Part shown: positions 33,895 through 38,709 of the stretch, one piece after another | Layout of the letters: the number at the start of each line of letters is the position of its first letter | Position numbering within the stretch: position 1 is the stretch's first letter | Origin: DATGFK01 sp040007395 | GTDB taxonomy: Bacteria > Chloroflexota > Anaerolineae > Aggregatilineales > UBA2796 | Direction of reading: 5' to 3' | Assembly (NCBI GenBank): GCA_040007395.1 | Contig: JBDTVG010000080.1 | Coordinates: 1-38,709, forward strand | Length of the DNA: 38,709 nucleotides | The notes under the pieces: model-generated | What the model saw: the letters and a program-made list of their open reading frames with translations, nothing else | Told to the model about the DNA's origin: nothing | The model's database searches: none | Program-made: the position numbers and the translations under genes

Positions 33895-34417
33895 ATTTGT
33901 CCGTTCCTGATTCTGCTCTGTCTATTTGATCTGCTCGATCTGCCGGGTCACCATCATCGGGTAAGGCGGATGTCGCTGGTTCGTTGTGAGACGTGACCCA
34001 AGCAACCAGCCCCCCGAAAAATATCAAAAGAAATCCACAAGTGCTGACCATTGGTCCGGTGTACAGCGCCATTCCGCTGACATAACTCAGACCCAACACA
34101 CCCACCACAATCAGGCTAACTAAGGCGTTCCGTGAACCACGCCGCCACGCGATCAGCAGTGCGCCGATACCGACCAGCACAACGACATAAATGCCGACAT
34201 CGAGGATGCGCCGGGGGATATTCAATCCCGTTTCGCTGGGCAAAGGACGCAAGACGCGCAGCACATGGGGTACAGTCTGCACACCCTGATCACCATAGGC
34301 TCCGGTAGGCCACAACATGATCACCAGCGCGACGATGACTAACATCAATCCGGCAAACACAACGGGCAGTAAACTGCGGATAGTTTGCAGATTGCTGCGT
34401 TCGCGCTGCTCAAGCAT
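33872..34417 (-). CDS. Four-helix membrane protein inside the nuo operon, unknown function
   Basis: The 181-residue protein has hydrophobic helices at about 15-36, 71-91, 97-117 and 122-140. It has a loop GAYGDQGVQTVPHVLRVLRP after the first helix and an acidic, Asp-rich tail. The ATG overlaps the GNAT stop by eight bases, and the 3' end overlaps nuoF by 23 bases, so it is locked between those genes. The frame continues upstream but lies within the GNAT gene and is a shadow. I recognise no family. Standard complex I operons have no gene here; an accessory or assembly role is inference. Confidence 0.7.
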   Translation of the reverse strand: MLEQRERSNLQTIRSLLPVVFAGLMLVIVALVIMLWPTGAYGDQGVQTVPHVLRVLRPLPSETGLNIPRRILDVGIYVVVLVGIGALLIAWRRGSRNALVSLIVVGVLGLSYVSGMALYTGPMVSTCGFLLIFFGGLVAWVTSHNEPATSALPDDGDPADRADQIDRAESGTDKYASHTIT

Positions 34418-34853
34418 TCGGGTGATCTCGTTTCGACAGGTAGTACACGTCGTTGACCAGATACCCTTCACGTTGGAACAGCCCCAGACTAGCCGTGTTA
34501 TGGTGTTCGACCAACGCGGCAATAATCGTTAAGCCCTGTTCGTGCAGCAGTGTTTCGGCGGCACTCACGAGGGCAGCCCCCACACCGCGCCGCTGAAATT
34601 CCGGCAGCACTCCCAACCGATTGATCCAGCCTTTGCGTCCGTCGTGGGTCGCCAGTACGATTCCTGCTAACTTGCCATCGACTATCGCGCCGAGGATCGT
34701 CTGGAGTCCGGTTGCCATTTGCTGCGAAAAAGCCTCATAGCTCTCGCGACCTGTCCGCTGGAGTCTCACGCCGCTGGCTTCCCAGACTCCACAGATGGCT
34801 TCGTAATCTGCCAGCCCCAATGGGCGAATCTCGACGGCGACTTGCTCGGTCAC
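34410..34853 (-). CDS. GNAT acetyltransferase inside the nuo operon
   Basis: The predicted protein is 147 residues from a GTG at 34853 that overlaps the nuoE stop as GTGA; an ATG ten codons upstream lies deeper in nuoE. The GNAT fold is clear: VEIRPLGLADYEAICGVWEA at the start, the strand LAGIVLATHDGRKGWINRLG, then the acetyl-CoA loop VLPEFQRRGVGAALVSAAE near residue 87, and a Tyr-rich end. It resembles RimI-like N-acetyltransferases that act on proteins or small amines. Its position after nuoE suggests a complex I subunit as a possible target, which is untested. Confidence 0.87.
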   Translation of the reverse strand: MTEQVAVEIRPLGLADYEAICGVWEASGVRLQRTGRESYEAFSQQMATGLQTILGAIVDGKLAGIVLATHDGRKGWINRLGVLPEFQRRGVGAALVSAAETLLHEQGLTIIAALVEHHNTASLGLFQREGYLVNDVYYLSKRDHPNA

Positions 34854-35338
34854 GGTTTGCTGGTTGCCGCCTCGCTGCGCCACTGCTCAATCTGAGCTTT
34901 CATCTTGTCCATATCCAGATTTTCCATGTAATGGAAGTTGCACTGGAGCATGGGCGCTTTATCGCAGGCAGCAAGGCACATAACGTGTTCAACAGTGAAC
35001 AAGTTATCTTTGGTCGTCCCGCCGCTTTCCACGTCCAGATGTTTCAACAGGTCTTCGTAGAACTGTTCAGCACCCTTCAAGGCACAGGGCAAGTCTGTGC
35101 AGACCTGCAACCAAAACTTGCCTTTGGGCGACTCGCGATACATGGTGTAGAACCCGGCAATAGACTTCACCTGCGTTGGGTCGATCTCGCACAAATCGGC
35201 GATCTCGTCCATCGCTTCGTGAGTCACATAGCCATATTCTTCCTGCGCTACGTACAGCAGCGGCATGACTGCCGAGCGCTTGTCGGGATACTTGCTAAAA
35301 ATTTTATCGATCTGATCCTTGTACTTCTCTACAAGCAC
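34850..35338 (-). CDS. nuoE: NADH-quinone oxidoreductase subunit E
   Basis: NuoE holds the [2Fe-2S] cluster N1a next to the NuoF flavin. The 162-residue protein has the thioredoxin-like domain with ligands Cys80, Cys85, Cys121 and Cys125 (VCTDLPCALKG and CLAACDKAPM). A helical N-terminus includes MPLLYVAQEEYGYVTHEAMDEIA. The start is a GTG with GGAGAG six bases upstream; an ATG between them is out of frame. It follows nuoD after 27 bases and overlaps the GNAT gene by four. Confidence 0.96.
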   Translation of the reverse strand: MLVEKYKDQIDKIFSKYPDKRSAVMPLLYVAQEEYGYVTHEAMDEIADLCEIDPTQVKSIAGFYTMYRESPKGKFWLQVCTDLPCALKGAEQFYEDLLKHLDVESGGTTKDNLFTVEHVMCLAACDKAPMLQCNFHYMENLDMDKMKAQIEQWRSEAATSKP

Positions 35339-35365
35339 GTCATCTCTCCGTAGAATGCCCGAAGG

Positions 35366-36637
35366 CTAGCGGTCACAGTCGCCTAGCACGATGTCAATAC
35401 TGCCAATGATAGCAACAAGATCGGCAAGCATCGCGTTTTCACCCATCTTTTGCAGCGCTCCCAAATGGACAAACGATGGGGTGCGTAGATGGATACGATG
35501 CGGGTGATTGCCGCCATCGCTGGATAGATAGCAGCCCAGTTCGCCGCGTGGACTTTCGACAGACACATACACTTCGCCCGCCGGAATCTTGAAACCTTCA
35601 GTCCACAGCTTGAAATGGTGGATCACCGCTTCCATGCTCGTACCGAGTTCTGCACGCGGCGGCGGCACAAACTTACGATTGGTCGAGCGGAACGGGCCTT
35701 TGGGCAGCCGCTTGAGCGCTTGAGTAACGATCTTGGTGCTTTCGCGCAGTTCGCCCATGCGGCACAGGAACCGATCATATACGTCGCCATGTTGACCCAG
35801 CGGCACGTTGAAATCGTAGGTTTCGTAGCCCATATAGGGCATGGCCTTGCGAATATCCCAATTAACGCCGGAACCGCGCAACACTGGCCCTGTACAACCC
35901 GATGCCAGCGCTTCTTCGGGGGTAATCACGCCTAGCCCCTGTGTACGGTCTATCCATAGCGGGTTATTGACCAACAGCGTTTCATAGTCATCGATCTTGC
36001 TGGGGAAAATGTCGAGAAATTTCTGTACGGTGGGAACGAAATCGTCCGTTACATCGCGCCACAGACCGCCGGGACGAAAGTAACTGGTCATCATGCGCTG
36101 CCCAGATACCATCTCGAAAATGTCTAGCACCATCTCGCGTTCACGGAAACAGTACAGGAACACACTCATTGCGCCGAGATCCAGCGCGTGTGTCCCCAAC
36201 CAGACCAGATGGCTGTTAATCCGCGTCAATTCGGCGAGCAGTACCCGCACAGCCTGAGCGCGTTCAGGAACATCCAGTTCTGCCAGTTTTTCCACCGCCA
36301 GACAGTACACAAGGTTGTTACCCATCGGGTTGAGATAGTCAGCCCGGTCTGTCATAACAAGAGCTTGTTCCCACGTCTTGGCTTCCATATTCTTTTCGAT
36401 GCCCGTATGCAAGTAACCGACATCGGGAATACAATTGACGACAGTTTCACCGTCGAGTTCCAACAGCAGACGCAGCACGCCGTGCGTGCTAGGATGATGT
36501 GGCCCCATATTGAGCAGCATCGTCTCGCCTGTCAGCGCACGCGGCGAGACTAGCCCTTTGAGTTCTTCAACACTACCCTGCCATGTTTCTTCAACAGGGC
36601 TGTCAATCATCGCTTTTTCCTCTGTTTTTTCAGCCAT
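35366..36637 (-). CDS. nuoD: NADH-quinone oxidoreductase subunit D
   Basis: NuoD, the 49-kDa homologue, forms the quinone-binding cavity with NuoB. The 423-residue protein shows the family signature MGPHHPSTHGVLRLLLELDG near residue 44, the loop DVGYLHTGIEKNMEAKTW, and TDRADYLNPMGNN with the conserved Tyr. The C-terminus ends in IGSIDIVLGDCDR, typical of the group. The first 30 residues form an acidic leader that is not part of the core fold. It follows nuoC after six bases. Confidence 0.97.
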   Translation of the reverse strand: MAEKTEEKAMIDSPVEETWQGSVEELKGLVSPRALTGETMLLNMGPHHPSTHGVLRLLLELDGETVVNCIPDVGYLHTGIEKNMEAKTWEQALVMTDRADYLNPMGNNLVYCLAVEKLAELDVPERAQAVRVLLAELTRINSHLVWLGTHALDLGAMSVFLYCFREREMVLDIFEMVSGQRMMTSYFRPGGLWRDVTDDFVPTVQKFLDIFPSKIDDYETLLVNNPLWIDRTQGLGVITPEEALASGCTGPVLRGSGVNWDIRKAMPYMGYETYDFNVPLGQHGDVYDRFLCRMGELRESTKIVTQALKRLPKGPFRSTNRKFVPPPRAELGTSMEAVIHHFKLWTEGFKIPAGEVYVSVESPRGELGCYLSSDGGNHPHRIHLRTPSFVHLGALQKMGENAMLADLVAIIGSIDIVLGDCDR

Positions 36638-36643
36638 TGCTTA

Positions 36644-37162
36644 TCACTCTTTCGCGTAAGGCTTCAGCCGATTGATGTCCTCGTAGTTGAACGAGAACTG
36701 CACGGGTTCGTAACCGAGTGGATAATCTTTACGCAGCGGGTGTCCTTCCCAATCTTCGGGCATTAGGATACGCCGCATATTCGGATGACCCTCAAACAGA
36801 ATACCCATGAGATCAAAGGCTTCGCGTTCCTGATAATTGGCAGAAGGCCAGAGAGTCGTCAAGGTCGCAATCTTCGGTTCATCGCTGGCGAGATAAGCCT
36901 TGATCCGAAGGCGGCGGTTGTAGACCATCGAATACAGGTGATAGCAAACAGCGAAGCGAGGTTCTTGAGGATAATAATCTACAGCAGTAATGTCGGAGAG
37001 GAAGATATATTCCAGACCTTCGGAGTCGCGGAAATAACGACATACCTCGACTATCTTTGCCGGGTCAACGACAATGGTCGTTTCGCCCAGCCGTTCAATA
37101 ACGTCTTGAACGCTGTCTCCCAGAACGCCCCGCACTGCTTCGGCGGGATTAAGTGCTTGCAT
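36644..37162 (-). CDS. nuoC: NADH-quinone oxidoreductase subunit C
   Basis: NuoC, the 30-kDa homologue, is a structural peripheral-arm subunit without cofactors. The 172-residue protein has the C-terminal family signature, with SANYQEREAFDLMGILFEGH and then PNMRRILMPEDWEGHPLRKD. It is separate from NuoD, unlike the fused NuoCD of E. coli. It begins 143 bases after nuoB, the second-largest gap in the operon, and that gap contains an 11-base inverted repeat. Confidence 0.96.
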   Translation of the reverse strand: MQALNPAEAVRGVLGDSVQDVIERLGETTIVVDPAKIVEVCRYFRDSEGLEYIFLSDITAVDYYPQEPRFAVCYHLYSMVYNRRLRIKAYLASDEPKIATLTTLWPSANYQEREAFDLMGILFEGHPNMRRILMPEDWEGHPLRKDYPLGYEPVQFSFNYEDINRLKPYAKE

Positions 37163-37208
37163 AGTTGGTTTGACCCCTTACAAGTAGTTGAAGTAGTTGA
37201 CAATCGGC

Positions 37209-37242
37209 GGTCAGTGGTCAGCCCTGACATAGACCACTGACC
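37209..37242. repeat. Inverted repeat in the nuoB-nuoC gap
   Basis: GGTCAGTGGTC (37209-37219) and GACCACTGACC (37232-37242) are exact complements around a 12-base loop. In the transcript this forms a stable hairpin between nuoB and nuoC, without a T-tract on either side. A tandem AAGTAGTTG pair lies nearby at 37182-37199. It could set mRNA stability or be a dispersed repeat; I see no evidence for termination. Confidence 0.6.
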
Positions 37243-37305
37243 CCCGACACTTCCAGACTCAACAGGCGGTAAAGTTGTTAACGAACAGTGACAGTCACGT
37301 TGGGG

Positions 37306-37788
37306 TTAAGCCCAGTCCGCGATCCGCTCACCCTTAACCTTTTCGTGAAGTGTCATGATGCCGTGAATGAGTTGCTCTGGACGTGGAGGGCAGCCTGCTA
37401 CATACACATCGACTGGCACAATCTCATCGACCCCTTGCACGACGGCATAGTTGTTGAATACGCCGCCGCACGAAGCACAGTCCCCCATCGAAACCACCCA
37501 CTTCGGGTTCGGCATCTGATCATACAGTTGACGCAGTACCGGAGCCATCTTGCGCGTCACCCGTCCAGCAACAATCATCAGATCGCTCTGGCGCGGGCTA
37601 GGACGGTTCAATTCCATGCCGAAGCGTGACATATCATAGTTAGAAGCCTGCGTGCTCATCATTTCGATAGCACAGCACGCCAGACCAAACAATAAAGGCC
37701 ACATCGCATTGGTACGACCCCAGTTAACGGCGGTCTCCAAACTGGTTGTTACAACACCAAGATTACCTAGCTTACCAGCTACTCCCAT
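37306..37788 (-). CDS. nuoB: NADH-quinone oxidoreductase subunit B
   Basis: NuoB holds the terminal cluster N2, the electron donor to quinone. The 160-residue protein shows all four ligands: the adjacent Cys38-Cys39 (GLACCAIEMM), Cys104 in GDCASCGG and Cys133 in AGCPPRPE. The ATG overlaps the nuoA stop by ten bases, so the two are coupled. Length and motifs are normal. Confidence 0.97.
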   Translation of the reverse strand: MGVAGKLGNLGVVTTSLETAVNWGRTNAMWPLLFGLACCAIEMMSTQASNYDMSRFGMELNRPSPRQSDLMIVAGRVTRKMAPVLRQLYDQMPNPKWVVSMGDCASCGGVFNNYAVVQGVDEIVPVDVYVAGCPPRPEQLIHGIMTLHEKVKGERIADWA

Positions 37789-38135
37789 TCCAATGCTCCT
37801 TTACGCCATGCGTAGACGTAACCCATCAGCAAAATCGCGATAAAGACACCCATTTCCGCCAGAGCAAACAGCCCAAGCTGACGGGCGACCACCGCAAAAG
37901 GTAGAAAAAATACTACCTCAATGTCAAATAAGATGAATAATACAGCGACCAGATAAAACTTAATGGGCAAACGACGCATGGCTGGCCCAATCGGAGTCAT
38001 GCCGCTTTCGTAAGGCTCCAGCTTGCGCGTGCTGGGTCGGAACGGCCCCATAATCCGCGACAATACGAGGATCAAGGAGGACACGGCTACCGAAAGGATA
38101 AGCAAAACGGCGATGGCTGAGTACTGATCTAGCAA
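37779..38135 (-). CDS. nuoA: NADH-quinone oxidoreductase subunit A
   Basis: NuoA is a small three-helix membrane subunit at the junction of the arms. With a TTG start at 38135 the protein is 118 residues, the normal length, beginning MLDQYSAIAVLLIL. AAGGAG lies seven bases upstream. The frame is open to 38225, but that part overlaps the operon promoter and carries no family sequence, so the longer version is rejected. The signature KLEPYESGMTPIGPA and FDIEVVFFLPFA are present. It is the first gene of the operon. Confidence 0.94.
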   Translation of the reverse strand: MLDQYSAIAVLLILSVAVSSLILVLSRIMGPFRPSTRKLEPYESGMTPIGPAMRRLPIKFYLVAVLFILFDIEVVFFLPFAVVARQLGLFALAEMGVFIAILLMGYVYAWRKGALEWE

Positions 38136-38142
38136 GAGCAGG

Positions 38143-38148
38143 CTCCTT
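38143..38148 (-). promoter_or_regulatory. Ribosome binding site that sets the TTG start of nuoA
   Basis: AAGGAG is on the minus strand, with a seven-base spacer to the TTG at 38135-38133. No other start within the frame has a comparable site, and the resulting length matches the family. Confidence 0.8.
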
Positions 38149-38196
38149 ATTTTTTTGAGCAAAAAGCGTTTGGGAAAATTGGAGCAATTAGGAAAA

Positions 38197-38225
38197 ATCA
38201 TAACATACCGTATAAATTGTGTCAA
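38197..38225 (-). promoter_or_regulatory. Consensus housekeeping promoter of the nuo operon
   Basis: A perfect TTGACA (38225-38220), a 17-base spacer and TATGAT (38202-38197) are on the minus strand. Transcription would begin near 38190, giving a leader of about 55 bases before the nuoA TTG. It is the best promoter match in the window. Confidence 0.85.
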
Positions 38226-38328
38226 ACTATTTTAACACCTACCCAAATTCTACTCATGCGCGATAATGAGCGCAAAAAGTAGCCAGATGTCAGGGACTCT
38301 GGCAATTGCCAGAAATGGAGCGAAACCA

Positions 38329-38634
38329 ATGGCAAGTCGGGAAGAGATCGAAAAAGTTAGACAGGAGATCATGCGCTTGCACGAACTGCTGATCATGATG
38401 CGGCAGAATCTGGAAGCGGGAGAGCGTGCCTATAGCCAACTATTTTCATACCGTTCCGCCGAGGAGATGAACGGCATGAAGGAAAAGGATTTGCAGTGGA
38501 AGGTTGCCGAAGAAATAGTCGATGATGTATCGCCGCTGAGTAATGCCGCTTTGCAATTGCGCTTCAATGCCCGGAATTTGGAACGGGATTTTGAGGAGTT
38601 ATACAACATTATCGTAACGGAGCATGAAGCGTAA
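38329..38634 (+). CDS. Small coiled-coil protein of unknown function
   Basis: The predicted protein is 101 residues from ATG 38329, with GGAG about eight bases upstream. An in-frame start at 38266 would add 21 residues without a better site. It is almost fully helical and charged (EEIEKVRQEIMRLHELLIMM at the start, then RNLERDFEELYNIIVTE at the end), with no Cys, signal peptide or known motif. It is divergent from the nuo operon and transcribed toward the window edge. The remaining 75 bases to the edge hold no gene that I can see. Confidence 0.62.
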   Translation: MASREEIEKVRQEIMRLHELLIMMRQNLEAGERAYSQLFSYRSAEEMNGMKEKDLQWKVAEEIVDDVSPLSNAALQLRFNARNLERDFEELYNIIVTEHEA

Positions 38635-38709
38635 CATCCGTTTTCTGAAGAACCACTTAGCTGGACTTTACACATCAGGTGGCATAACAGAGCAAGTCGT
38701 TGAAACGTT

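Noticed and set aside
38136..38225. Longer NuoA beginning at 38225
   Set aside because: The extra 30 codons cover the -10 and -35 boxes and the leader, and family members start near residue MLDQY.
1..38709. CRISPR arrays, tRNA or rRNA genes, transposases, phage genes
   Set aside because: No regularly spaced repeats, T-arm-like tRNA pattern, rRNA stretch or transposase motif was seen on either strand.

Overview
The window looks like a chromosomal segment of a Gram-variable, menaquinone-using bacterium, most likely a member of the Chloroflexota (Anaerolineae-like). The reasons are indirect. They are a nuoA-to-nuoI complex I operon on one strand, a MenA prenyltransferase, secreted lipoproteins with Pro/Thr-rich linkers, a SPFH protein with a Pro/Thr tail, and frequent TTG and GTG starts preceded by good Shine-Dalgarno sites. 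No rRNA, tRNA, CRISPR array, insertion sequence or phage gene was seen.

Left arm (1-3568, minus strand). A tightly packed cluster runs xpt, guaA, a lipoprotein gene, a 39-codon membrane microprotein and the start of a multi-pass membrane protein that leaves the window. The microprotein ends in a Trp-Ile-Tyr-x-x-Phe tail that recalls DltX, and the next gene looks like an MBOAT O-acyltransferase. This is therefore a candidate envelope-acylation module co-transcribed with purine salvage genes, and it is the most unusual item in the window.

3764-12378 (plus strand). A glutaredoxin-like protein, a SAM methyltransferase, glycerol kinase, a glycosyltransferase, MenA, a large GNAT protein, an MFS exporter and a single-domain response regulator follow. 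A frameshifted HicB antitoxin and a stump of HicA come after them.

12674-14378 (minus strand). A DGPF/YCII protein and an ECF42-type sigma factor form a two-gene operon. A sequence upstream matches the promoter motif recalled for that sigma group, so the operon is probably autoregulated.

14560-27575 (both strands). A lipoprotein with DUF348, G5 and beta-propeller parts overlaps a 1051-residue protein that joins a glycosidase-like barrel, lacking its expected nucleophile Glu, to an O-antigen-ligase membrane domain. Two tandem STAS-like paralogues follow. A MarR regulator is divergent from a CLC chloride channel with CBS domains, and a palindrome lies inside the channel's promoter. A conserved unknown protein, a DUF6159-like membrane protein, a SPFH protein, an NTF2-like lipoprotein and an aldo/keto reductase complete this part.

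27643-38225 (minus strand). A consensus promoter drives nuoA-B-C-D-E, then a GNAT acetyltransferase gene and a four-helix membrane protein gene, then nuoF, a TPR protein gene, nuoG, nuoH and nuoI. A strong two-way terminator closes the operon. The nuoJ-N genes are absent from this transcript. The three accessory genes are coupled to their neighbours by overlaps or close spacing. NuoH carries a C-terminal extension. A coiled-coil unknown protein lies divergently beyond the promoter.
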